From positions 124,001-188,000 of the forward strand of contig MZZL01000402.1 of the NCBI GenBank assembly GCA_002749535.1: DNA of 64,000 nucleotides, in the 5' to 3' direction. The translations under genes were made by a program, and so were the position numbers. This DNA is from Apophysomyces variabilis (taxonomy: Eukaryota; Mucoromycota; Mucoromycetes; Mucorales; Mucoraceae). The first letter of the stretch is position 1; every line of letters begins with the position of its first letter. This document shows positions 33,396 through 45,020 of this stretch, piece by piece. Below the pieces are notes generated by a model that was given only the letters and a program-made list of their open reading frames with translations, was not told the DNA's origin and made no database searches.

Positions 33396-35702
33396 TATTT
33401 CTGCAGTCTAGAGGCAAAGAATGTCACAAGAACCTGTTCTTTGCCACTTCATAAATTATTATTAACAGAAATAGGACGGCCACTCGATAAATTAGGGGAA
33501 ACAATGGTTAAGCAGATGTACGATAAGCGGATTGGCGAAAACAATGGCAGATAACGCATGATGCAAAAGGTTTTTTCATATATGGGTAAATCTTGGCTCC
33601 TTTGAGTTTGTCATGTCTGCACTAATCGTGCCACGATCGCATCGATGCTAGCCTTGCTTCATACTTCCTCTTGGCAAACGCTCTCGACAATCCCCTTCAA
33701 ACGCGGTCGGCCCAACTTTCTCTTCTCATAAAGCATCCACAAGATCAATGGTGTACACATAGCATCGGTAATAAACACAAAAACGGAAATGGAAATGAGA
33801 ATGGGAAAGAAAGTTTAAAAGAGAATTGAAGGAAAAGGATATGGCTGGCTAACCGGAACATTTCCGTGCAACGCAAAACAAACAAATCTGAGCAGCATTT
33901 GATGTCATCCAATGATTGCTTCCCATTTTCCATTTAGTGATAAACCTCGGGTGCGACATTGCCAAGCTCAAAAAGGATGATGTTTACTATTACGTTTGCT
34001 AATAGCAGACTAGGAGTCAATCACAGACGTTTTCAACAGTGAAAATCAACTCAGATACGACAATTGCCTTTCGTGCTTAATCTAGTAACTGTTTTGCAGA
34101 ATTAAATTCACCCTTGCGGTCTTTTTGTTTGCTGAGCACAAACCTGTCGTCATGATCCGAAGCATATAAGGAAGGTTTGCCGTTAACCATCAGACATCAA
34201 CTACTCGTTTAAACCATTTCAATGTATGCCAAGGGTTCTTTCTCGTGTAGTTATGCGCTTGAGGAAAAAGAAAAACAAAGTGCTCTTTTTGTGTTGTGCT
34301 TCAAGGCAATCTAAGCCTTTTTTATTCACTTGCTAGTAACAGACGTGGTGAGTATTAGCATAACTTCGCGGATTTGTATTCTACATTTGTTCTATCAAAC
34401 ATTGTTGCAGAGCAACGGCAGAAAAGCCAAAGGCTCTCTTCTAGAATGAGGAATAGACGTCATAGTTTCACTTATTTTCAATCATGCCAAGCTGTAGCTG
34501 ACACAAGTCGCCGCTGTGTGCAATTGGATGTGGTTTTCAGGGAAAAAGATCATTGGAACGTTTTATTATACTGAGCATTTGGTGGTTTGGACCCCAACCT
34601 TCTTAGAAATTTTAGCTCTTGATAGTCAACTTCAAAGAATAATCAGCTGATAAACGGACCAAGCTAACCAGATGGCATCATTGAATAGCAAATATAGACG
34701 ATAGCCTTCTATTTGGTAATAGCAGAGATCTACAGAAAGAAAACGTTTGGAAGTAGAGATGTGGGTTAGGACAAGGAACTTTCCACGGAAGCTGATCAGC
34801 AGGTGTTTACAATGAAAAGAAAGGCAAGGATTTTCACTCTAATGCATACAGATTTGTCAATAAATAGAGCTATTGTGCCATCTCTCCTATCTGCTGAGCA
34901 AACAGAAGAAAAGAAAGAAGATACGTTGAAGAGGAATAGTCTTCTCTGCGCAGCATACAAAGTAGAGACTTCCCCTTCTCTTGCCATAGTCAGAAGCCTA
35001 GGTATCCTTGTAACAAGCTATAACGGTTTCTTTCTATTTCATATGACTGACAAGTAGATATGGTTCGTTAACGAAAAAGCATGGGGCAATGTTCAATTCC
35101 TGCCATGATTTTTGGATGGGGTTAGCCACAAGTATGAAAAAGCTTCATGGCTGAACATGTTTCTTACCCCACAAACAAAGTTTCCATATATCAGTGATTG
35201 GACGTTCATTTGCTGTTCCTGTTTTCTTTTTTTTTTTTTATTCACCTCTTGATAACATTATCGCACGTGCTCCTATTGCTGGTTTTAGCTATAAGGTAAA
35301 CAAAGACGTAGTGTCACAGTCGACAGCTTTATTTCTTTCTAGAAAACTACAATTAGCAAGGTTACCATGAGCACCACATCCTCTCTGGTGAAATACTTGC
35401 AAGTCTTCCCTAAGAAAGCCTTTCTTCGTCTTCTAGCAGCGCATCCTATTATACAGAAACACGTATTGTGTTAAAGATGGACTAAGCAATTGAGACAAAC
35501 CGGAGGGAAAGGATGGTCTAGCTAGTCCATTATAAAGTGCAAAAGCTATTGACGTCCAGTTCATCGATCCTTTAATGTTTCTACGCTTGTTTCTTAAAAG
35601 CAAAATAGATTGTAAGGTCTTGATAAACCCAGGAAATACAACATTTGTCTTTTCAAATACAGAATTGCATAAACATAGTTTTTTATTACTTCTAAGACCA
35701 CT
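33396..35702. other. Gene-poor intergenic region
   Basis: 2.3 kb with only overlapping short frames on both strands. A T-tract of about 14 bases (35227-35240) is followed by GCACGTGC at about 35263. It marks the right boundary of the gene-poor block. Confidence 0.5.
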
Positions 35703-37872
35703 TCAATCTGCATCAAATGTGCAAGTGGTTCCATAGGTTTTGCCTCGAATGACAGCTACAAATAAAAATACATGATTTAGGTCAAATGGTTTCCTTACGC
35801 TTCAAAGTAAAAAAAAAATTGAAAGGTACTTTACCTTCTACTCTCAATTCAACCTCACCAAAGTACATTTTTATAGATAGATCCACTTTTTCACCCTCCA
35901 TCACACCAGTTAGTGACGGCATCGGAATCGTGAAATTGGCTACTTTTCGAACGCCAGGACTGGTTGTGTAACGCGGCTGGGTTTCAGTGTCTGCAGCGTA
36001 TAAGGTGCATGTGGTATAGTGGGGATAATAGGCGAAGAAATCTTTGGAAACACAGTTATCGATATCTGGTGTAAAGAAAAGAAAAGAGTAGAAGTAGGTT
36101 AGCAGATTTGCGGAAATACATATCTATAAAGAACAAGAGAGACAAAGAAAAAGAAGGAAAAGAAAACGGAAAACCTTGTTCAGCCCTTACCCAGCGGTTG
36201 TCCTCGTGGAACATACACAGAGAAACGATTATCGCAACGGATACTTCCATCCGCACGCACGATCATGTAATCTGGTGGGTCGACGCCTTCTTCAAAAGTA
36301 GTTGTGGTATCAATACCGTACCAGTATCTAGGAATACGTGTTGTCACGACACGGGGATTTAGACCAAAGTACACGGCTCCACGTACGACCGCCAGTTCAC
36401 AACGAGGTGGCACTGCGACTAAGCCGACACGCTGTCCAAACTCCTCTTGAACTCGTTCGAATAAATAGTTTGAGGAACCAAATCCACCGACCAGGAAAAT
36501 TGCCTGCAAGGATCCTGCCTTGATCAACTGGTCCTCGATGAGAGCCAACACCTCCTTGATCACGGGTTCAAACACTTCTTGCTTGAGTTCGGTTGCTGTG
36601 ATACACAACATACCGTCCTCCAAACCAATGGTAGGGTTGTTGAGCGAGTCAAGGTTCATCGAAGCAGGAAGTGAAAGAAACTGATCCTCCACACCATCAA
36701 ACTGCGGCTTGATGGTATCGACAAAGGTATCCATCATGGTTTCAAAGGCAGATGCGGGAATGGACGACAGATATTCTTTGAATTTCTTCTTGAGAAGTTT
36801 GCGCATACGACGATCGAGAAAAACCGAACCGCAAGATTGACCATGACCTTTGGTACATTCACGCAATTTACGTCCGCTTTTTTCGTCAATTTCGAACACG
36901 ATCAGATCCACCGTACCACCACCTGCATCGCAAATCATGAACCGGTCACCATGCCGAAGGTTGAACTGCTCGCATTTTTTTTCACAATAAAGAGCTGCTG
37001 CTTCAGGTTCGGAAATAAGCGTCAAGCGATCACGGTGGTCGGTCTCGTTTATTAATCCTGCTTTAATTGCCGCTTCACGCATCGTACTCTTGGCTCTATC
37101 TGACCACATGGCAGGAACTGTCAAGCACTAAATTTTTTTTTTTTGGGAATGAAAAAAAATGTCAGTTTCCCGCTCAAAACCATGCCCGCTAAAATGTAAG
37201 AAAAATTAGAACTTACGTATCGAAACTGATGCCGACCATAGTTTTGAGCAAACCCCTTTTTCAGTTCGTTCACCACGTGTTCATGGAAAGCGTGGAGGTA
37301 GTCTGCGATGGCCTCGACGATAGTGAGCCCGTTGGGGAGCGGAGGCAAATCCTTGGCAATATTTTCGTCCAAATATAGTTTGTATTGTTTCAGCAAGACA
37401 GAATTACGAGCCGTCGGTCGCTGCATCTCGAGACGAGCGGCATTACCCCACTGTGTCATTTGATTGGAGTTGCCCTGGTAGAAATTCAATGTAGGTGTCT
37501 AAAACAACATTGGGGTGTCAGTATTATAGGAAACCGGAACGCCATGCCCCTTCTCGAAGGCTTTTGCTTTTTCTTTTTCTGTTTTCTCGTCGTCGTTTTT
37601 TTTTACCTTGGGGTACACGTTATTGTTCTGCTTCGGCCTAATAGGTGGTTTAATCGATGCAAAGAGACAAAAGGGTTAAATTGCGTACCATCTCACAACG
37701 TCGACGACTTCATCATTTTGAGCGAAAGCGTAGGAACAACCAGAAAAGGTGGTACCTAAGATACTTTATGAGGTTCCTGGACTTCTTCTTCTTTTGGAGG
37801 TTATTGCTCACCAAAGTCAATGCCAATAACGACAGGATAGTCGAGCGGATTAAATGGTCTAGATGCTGCCAT
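35703..37872 (-). CDS. Hsp70-superfamily ATPase, HSPA12-like
   Basis: Actin/Hsp70-fold ATPase of the divergent HSPA12 type that is expanded in filamentous fungi; client and role unknown. Seven exons (transcript order): 37872-37812, 37755-37689, 37637-37607, 37498-37217, 37127-36191, 36065-35835, 35755-35703; 553 aa. Phosphate-1 loop VIGIDFGTTFSGCSYAF is split by intron 1. Connect motif LISEPEAAALYC, phosphate-2 CDAGGGTVDLIVFEI and adenosine motif IFLVGGFGSSNYLF are all intact. A canonical substrate-binding domain and an EEVD tail are absent. The C-terminal part instead forms a shorter beta-rich segment (GEKVDLSIKMYFGEVELRVE) and ends TTCTFDAD. Exon 3 is only 31 bases. The start MAASRPFNPLDYP is chosen just before the first strand; the frame is open 39 codons further. 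PPS1 ends 160 bases upstream on the same strand. Confidence 0.93.
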
Positions 37873-38031
37873 TATGGATGCGTTTTGTTCACCACAATGG
37901 GTTTGTAAGAAATGCAGAGATGGGGAAAAAAATCTGTTTTTACACCCTTTCAAGGTTCGGGTTTTCCAGCCAAACTCCGCAGGCAACACTGTGGGCTTTA
38001 AAGGAGCATTCTTTTTTTTTTCCTTGTACTT

Positions 38032-40469
38032 TTATTGATCACGATATGACATGTTCAGTAAATGAATTTCCTTTGCTAGTAAAGGCCAAGTGATACTAAT
38101 ACGTCCCAAGAGCTCTTGCTCCAGCTGAAGCATCTCGTACATAAATTTGAGATTTGGTTGAATAATGACATTTAACCTTCGTGCTCGTACGTATAAGTAG
38201 GCCTGCACAAGACTATATTGAAGATGGTGCATGACGTAGCAAATAGTAATGGCCGCACTACGACTTACACCCACGCGACAGTGGATTAAGCAATGTGTTC
38301 CCTGCTCTCGTGCGGTCTCTGGAAACAGGTCACAAATTGAGTTTTGTAGAAAAGTCCCAACCCCGTCTCAGAAAAGAAAGAGAAGCTTTTTTCCTTACCA
38401 ATAAATCGCATCGTCTCATCTAACCTTCCTCGTATAGAATCAATTCCATCGTCGTACAAATTATCGAGAAGCAGTATACTAAACTCTGTCGGATTAATGT
38501 CCGCATTTTCCCCCACGCTGACAACGTGCGTGATATTCAGTGCCTTTAACATTGGTTCGTTCGTCGCGTGATTGAGATTACCAAGGTATAAAAAGGGAAG
38601 AATGCGAGATGGAAACGATCCTTCGAATCGAGGAGAATAGAACCACGAAAACTGAAGTTTTTCCTCTTCTTTGGGCGGTGGCAGAGATTGTAATAGAATC
38701 TGGGCTGGTATATGTTCGTTTCCATCCTCCTCGCTAGCTAGACCTACAAACGTATGTGTATTGGAAATAGTATTAAGGTAATTGTCATTATGAAGTGTAC
38801 GTGGTGCATTGTTGGCTGTGGTGCTATTATTGTCCGTATTATCTTCGACTGTTTCCATATCCTCAGGTTTCGTTGTTTCTATTATGGGTCGACCCACATC
38901 TAATTCCGCTATGGTATCATTTGTGTTTCCATTTTCATTCATCTCTTCGGAAGCCTCTTCTCGTTTTCTTTTGTGTTCACGGGAAGTGGAGGTTAGGTCA
39001 CGCTGAAACAAGAGCTCAACACGTCTCAGTGTAGCCACATCAGCGGCGTACACAAAGAAACTCCGTTTACTTTGTAACATTAAATACGCCTGGGGCAGTG
39101 GCACCTTCTCTTTGAACATAATCCATGATAGCGCAAGAAGGCTTGTTTCTGTGTATCCGTCTGAACAATGAAGTAAGATTCTGCGACCTCGACTGGTCTG
39201 GTCGTCAATAAAGGCAAGCAAATGTGTCAGCCGAGTATAGAATTCTTCGAAAGCGGTATTCTCCATCGACACTGCGGTGGAATACACATCAAGGTGGATG
39301 AGTTCTGCTGGAATCTCGTTCAATGGGACTTCATTCAAGGTCTCGCGTGCTAGAGTCAAAGTAGAAGGCGATGGCATATCAGCCAAGTCATGCGCTTCAA
39401 TGCATATAGAGAATCCATGCGGATTATCGCCATTGTCGCTTTGGGAATCTTCAAAATCAGAACGTTGGGCAGCAGTGGTCGGCGCATCTTGAGTATTTCC
39501 CATCTACTCAATGTGAACACAAGACCACCTTTTCCTAGTCTTTTCGGTGCTAACATACCCATAGATTCTCTGTGACCTCAGAGGCAGAACTCATTACTCG
39601 CATTTCTTCTCGTTCCTTTTCCCAAAAATTCCAGTCTTGAATCAAAATCCCTTTTGCATCGTACAAGATGAGCTCGGGACAGTGTTGCTCCATCAGCTCG
39701 AAGGGATCTAACAGGTACAGTTCATGTAAGGATCAGTAGCAGTTGATTTATGGTTTGTCCTTGAAGGAATAAAAATAGATTCTTTTTTTTTACCTTGAAT
39801 GATGAATGTTCGGTAAATCAATGTATTTGCATTTTCCACTGCTCTGTTTCCCGCCGTCTTCTTGATGTGCTCAAGCTCTTCCAGTCGTTTTTTTCTCAGT
39901 GCATGTTGTGCTTGGCTAATCCTTTTAGCCACATCTTCTGCCCTGTCACCATACACTACAATGTCACTGATCGTTGCCATCCTTGACACTTGGTTCTTAA
40001 AGTTGCGCAGGTCGATCTTTGGGTTTGAAGACTGTAAAAATTCGGATTCGTTGGAGATCAAGATTTCGCTTGGTAGAACAGAGTGAACGAGTCGAGATGA
40101 ATATGGACATGCTTCGTCCGCATGGACCAACATCAAACCGCGATAAAGTGGTACAATACACCGTCGGATACCAAAAAACATATTTTGTTGGTAGGATTTG
40201 CCGTCGACACCATGAAGCCAAGGAAAAAGGATATTGTTCGGTAAAGGAAATTCATTGTAGGTTGTTTGGATATGAGCGTACTGGCTACTAGAGATTCCGT
40301 ACATAGGTGGTTCTTTTTGTAGTTCGACTCCCAAATATTCGGGTGCTATGTCAAATGGCTTAGGTGTACCTGACACATTGGATGCACATTGAATCGATGA
40401 TGGTGAAGGTGATCTTGGTACTTCGGGAAGAGACACAGTCTCTGAAATGACGGTCGATTCAGACAGCAT
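38032..40469 (-). CDS. PPS1: Dual-specificity protein phosphatase Pps1
   Basis: Tandem dual-specificity phosphatase of the fungal Pps1 family, linked in yeast to the S-phase/checkpoint response. Four exons (transcript order): 40469-39794, 39707-39559, 39503-38399, 38318-38032; 738 aa. The N-terminal family region reads QTTYNEFPLPNNILFPWLHG, LRNFKNQVSRMATISDIVVY and, across intron 1, IIQDPFELMEQHCPEL. It continues ENLWMGNTQDAP across intron 2. The first phosphatase domain carries ILLHCSDGYTETSLLAL, a variant HCxxGxxxxS loop. A long acidic, Asn/Thr-rich insert (about residues 455-540) separates it from the second domain. That domain has the canonical loop CLIHCRVGVSRSAAITICYV, with FLYLGNLNHATNE before it. 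Without splicing it would look like two or three separate ORFs; the joins make one conserved protein. Confidence 0.94.
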
Positions 40470-41447
40470 TAGGTTTAGGATGGAGAAGGAGAAGGTAATG
40501 AGTCACGGAGCTAATGTTTGATAAACTACAAGAAGAAAAAGAAAGGAAGAAAACTAAGGGAGTCAAAGAGTTCCTGGCGTTTGGCTCGAGTACACCTTTT
40601 TTTTTTTTTTTGATTCCGACGTATGATTTTTTTCCCTTTTGATTCCCACAATAGAAAACGAGTAGAACTATCATTTTTCTCTTTTCATTTCAATATTGCG
40701 CTATGCTATTTCTAGACTAAATGTTAAAATATTCAAAAAAAATTACATTTCTACAATAAGCTTGTACCTAAAAGGGATCTTGCTTTTACACACACCGGTC
40801 AATAGAAAGAATCACAAACATTGGTTATATGAAACCGGCAATCGTGCACTTCTGCACCGTATGATAACCTCACTAAAGTTCTATATCAGGTTATACCCGT
40901 ATCCCTTTACCTTGTCCTCAGCATGCATATCGAGAGAATACTACGTAATGTCTCGGCTGTTGTCTGTCACCTGTTATTCTGGGACTGCAACTTTTGCTGT
41001 AAACTTTGACACATGTCATATCCTGTATGCTGGAATTGCATGCGATGGACTTCATATGCAGCTCTAGCAATGGTCGATTCTTATCAGGCAATAGAAGAAT
41101 GCTCCCAGATACTTGGACTACAGCATTTTTTGCTGGGACACACCTAAACGAGTCATATAGCACATGGCACATATCTAGTTTAGTTTGGGAGTCTCCATTC
41201 ACCATTGGGGCAAAACTTGAAATACTTTATCATGACTTCTTCAGGAGTTATTGTATCAATGAATCGAATATCACCCTGGATAGTTAACTGTCACTTGGGA
41301 AATGTTTCAGTCCCTGACAGCTTACAAAAAAGGCGCTCTCAGCCACCAGCTAATCACGAATTAACTTGTTCGGATCCTGCAATCCCCGATTGCCCAAAAA
41401 TGGACAATCAGCGTGAGCGGTCAGTGGTCGCCTTCTGAAGAACAACC
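40470..41447. other. Divergent promoter region between PPS1 and the SET gene
   Basis: About 1 kb head-to-head gap. It has a T-tract of about 16 bases near 40597-40612 and pyrimidine-rich leader sequence next to PPS1. Overlapping short frames at 40696-41438 show no domain. No RNA gene recognised. Confidence 0.5.
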
Positions 41448-43386
41448 ATGACAGATCGCCCACGGGGAAAAGGTACAAGCGACATGATTAGATCACGCTC
41501 TCATACCAATTAGCGGTTCACGATGAGAAACACGAAAAGTTTGTCGCATGGCTTAATCAGAATAACTTCCCAAAGACGAAGTTGACGCTCGCAGAGTTTC
41601 CAGGCAAGTAAACCCGTATTTTCTGAGGTAATAACGCCTGAACAAAATGCTCGTATTATAGATACCGGTCGTGGTAAGTCGTATATCCTCTCGAGAATTG
41701 GTAGAAGTCTAAAAACAGGTTGGATTTGAGGCATGATGGCCACCTCAGATATAGCTGTAAGTTTATGATAAAACCTAACAAAGAAATACAAGCTGAGACA
41801 GAATCCTGTTGTAGGCTGGTGAAGTGATCGTATCCGTACCAAAGGCATTCTTGATATCCAACGAATTGTTAATGAAGCGCTATGGTCCGCATTCACTAAG
41901 CACGCATCAACTGCTTGCCCTTCATCTTGTCTTGCTAAGTCGCGAGCAAAATTCATGGTGGAAACCTTATATGGATCTTCTGCCTACTCATTTCGATACG
42001 ATGCCGGTGAAGTATCCTTCCATTTTGGCTGACCATCTTCCCAGTTATTTAAATGGTAATACGATATTTTTTTTTGTTGTGAAACAGGATATTAGACGAC
42101 TCATTGCATGCATGATAGACGAACGAAGACAACAGAGAAGTAAAATCCGTGCTGATTATGCTGCTGCGATACGGTTTTTGAACGTAGGAAGATAATGTGT
42201 GCTCTATTAAATTATATCCTCACTCACACCCACGAAAGAGCAAATCATTGCAGGTTGGCACTGTTAGCTATGCAGAATATGAATGGGCCTGGCTTTGTGG
42301 TTGGTTTAAAGAAAAGGAAACGGCGTCTTGAACTCATCAATGGAATGACAAACCTAGTAAACACACGTTGCATTCACATGATGACACCAGATGCAACAGC
42401 TAAAGGTGGCAACATTGCCATGGCCCCTATGTTGGACTTCCTTAACCACACTTGTGAAGCAAGAGTAGGTAAAGTGATAGAAAGAAGCATTAAATGCTAA
42501 CCAGACCATCGCGAAGATTGAGAGTGGTTTTAATGCACGGAATCAATGTTTTGAAATACGGACATTAGTAGCTTACAAAGAAGGAGAGCAGGTAACCTGC
42601 GTGATCTGCGAGCTGACTGGACCTATCTGATGGTGCGGATATACAGGTCTTCATTAATTATGGCCCGCATGATAACCTTGCCATTCTAAAAGAATACGGG
42701 TTCGTCTTGAAGCGGAACGAATATAATTTTGTCCTGCTGGATGAAGAAATCTGGACTCTGTTTGACGAGGTGGAGACAAAACATGGAGCACGTGTAAAGA
42801 AAGAAATTTTGGAAAAAGCAGGGTAAGGCAAAATGAAGAATAGAGGAATATACGAAGAAGCCATAACTCAAAGACTTCTGTGCCCAGTTATGCAGGGTGA
42901 GTTCCTATTTACAACTAATACAAATCGTGTGGTCTGAGCGATCTTTGTCAGAGATTACTCTATCAAGACAGGCGAAATATCATTTCGGCTAGTTTGTGCT
43001 TTGCGATTACTAGCTTTAGATGGCCCGGATCAACCTGCATTTGAACGCCGACTATTGGACTGGCATGATATGGTGATGGGAGAGACAGAGCGAATTAGCG
43101 AGTACAATGAACGACGGACGCTTATTATGCTACAAACGATCTGTAAACGGGTCCTGGAATCTGCAATGAATGAAATCAACGCATTAGAGGTAAATAACAA
43201 CAGAATCTCCAACCAAGGAGAAATTGCTGATGATGGTATTTCTGTATGCAGTTATTATCGCAACGACAGCAGTCAGGTCAATGGCATCCGTTTGCTCTGG
43301 TGTTCTTACGCCAAATCTGGAACGAAACAGTAGAAATCACCGAAAACATATTACTAGATATTAAAACTAAGCTAGAACTCCTTTAG
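41448..43386 (+). CDS. SET-domain protein lysine methyltransferase (RKM/Rubisco-LSMT type)
   Basis: S-adenosylmethionine-dependent lysine methyltransferase of the class that includes yeast Rkm1-4 and animal SETD3/SETD6. The substrate is probably a ribosomal or other non-histone protein (inference). Twelve exons: 41448-41472, 41514-41603, 41662-41673, 41731-41756, 41815-42183, 42254-42299, 42358-42464, 42505-42591, 42647-42822, 42861-42896, 42952-43189, 43252-43386; 448 aa. Motifs: HEKFVAWLNQNNFPKTKLTL, DTGRGMMATSDIAAGEVI, AMAPMLDFLNHTCEA (SET NHxC/S core), VFINYGPHDNLAILKEYGFV (SET end), then the substrate-binding helical lobe DYSIKTGEISFRLVCALRLL and HPFALVFLRQIWNE. Exon 3 is 12 bases long and intron 2 uses a GC donor (CAG|GCAAGT). 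A 32-base GT..AG segment at 42058-42089 stays in frame only if retained, adding GNTIFFF. Family call is sure, substrate is not. Confidence 0.9.
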
Positions 43387-45020
43387 AAACGCCAAGAACA
43401 AGACATCTAAATCTATACGTGTTTAGAAAGTGCTTTATTTGATCATTCTTGGAAACGGGAATTTACCATATGCGCTCCCTCCCCTTCCTCTTCAAATATC
43501 GTAGGATTTTCTGAACAAAATGGATCGCTTGTTACTCAACTTAGTATAACATTCAATTTATTCTAAGCATACGGCATATTCGCCAACGTCCAAAGCATAA
43601 AGAAAACATTGAATGGCCTAATGGAGTATAATTACACCGTACTATAACAAGATCAGCAAATGTGATCTTTGTTTATTTGGATGGCGGGCAGAACAATCTC
43701 GCTTTGGCCGGACTAATGGATACTCTTATATTCAACTCTCCAATATATGGTACTGAACAGTACGTACAGTACAATGTCCTGGAAAAGATCGGACTGAGTA
43801 TATTTGGGTCGACCTCCACATATCCCCTTTTCCCAGTTCGTGCTGACAACAGTTGCGCTTCGGGATTATACTTACTTTTTACAATTAAGCGAGGTTGATA
43901 TGACTGCAACAAGGTGGAATAATTTCTATTCGCATTAATGTAGGGTATAATGATTCTTATAATCTTCTTCGCATTTTCCGATTATACGCTTCAAATCATC
44001 AGACTGTAATGGCATTTGTTGCATCAGAAATTCATGTAAGGTCAATGTTTCACGAGCCATAATGTCTTACGGTTCATTTGTTGATTTGATAACTTTCTTT
44101 TGCAAACTGCTGAAGACTCTTTGGAGTGGTCATTAACTCATGCTTGTAGATTTTCGTTTATGTAACTCCATACAGTGTTCCTCCTTCAATTTCACTCTCG
44201 CTAATTTCAATCCCTCGATAAGTTCAAAAGCCTTGCAGAAACAAAACCAAAGTGGCAAAGCGCGTTTTTGCATGAGCTGACACTCCAGTTAACTTTCAAC
44301 CATCTCTAACTTCAAACTCACTAAAGGAACAGAGGCTTTGATATTAAAGGAGGATCACATTATCGAAGACTTGTTTTACACTCGGCTTTCTCGATAATTT
44401 ACATAGTGACTAGGAATGCTTGTATTTGCCAACAATGATAAGCGGATTGAATTGGCCTCGAATGTGTGGAAGGGGAAAGCCGTTTCTGATATGGTTGCAT
44501 TGTGTTCAACAGTCCAAAAACTTGCGCATTAATGCAATGATTTTATCATGCTTAATATTGGTTGCATACAGCAATGATGCTATTGCCATCGGTTGGTTGC
44601 GCAAAACTGATTTAATTTGGTATCACTGTTTAGTAAACAGACATAATTTGTGGTTTCACGCAAGCGTGTCTGGCTGCAGCTACGCCCCCCTTTATGAAAA
44701 TGGTACTTTTTTGGCAAAACGGTTGGAGAAGCTGACCATTGCACGGTATTTTGAAGACATAAGAAGTTTAGAGATGCTTTAAACTTTTGTTTTAAATGGA
44801 AGGTAACAATCCAAGGAGTTGGGCTGGGTCAGGATGGCCAAACAAGTAGTTCCTTTCCACTGCAGAATTCGACTTTGACGCGAAGTATTTTGAGCGGCGC
44901 GCATAATTATTCAATGTCTCCTTCCCTTTTTTGGCACTTTAAAACTCCCAATCGCCTAATTGACATTAAAGCTCTTCAACTCTCCTTTCCCTTTGCACTT
45001 CTGCAGTTATCTAAATTTCA
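43387..45020. other. Intergenic region, no supported gene
   Basis: 1.6 kb. A 120-codon frame at 44420-44782 has a protein-like stretch, but another frame over the same bases (NDKRIELASNVWKGKAVSDM) looks equally plausible, so I treat it as unexplained, perhaps an old remnant. Pyrimidine-rich sequence precedes the next start. Confidence 0.45.

Noticed and set aside
33048..33554. 168-aa plus-strand frame
   Set aside because: Shadow of zinc-finger gene E on the opposite strand; no domain.
38286..40469. PPS1 region as two or three independent genes
   Set aside because: Four exons join in phase and give the conserved Pps1 order across each intron (DPFEL, LWMGNTQDAP, FIETAREQGTHCLIHC).
44420..44782. 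120-aa plus-strand frame as a gene
   Set aside because: A second frame over the same bases looks as good, neither shows a known domain, and no splice partners were found.
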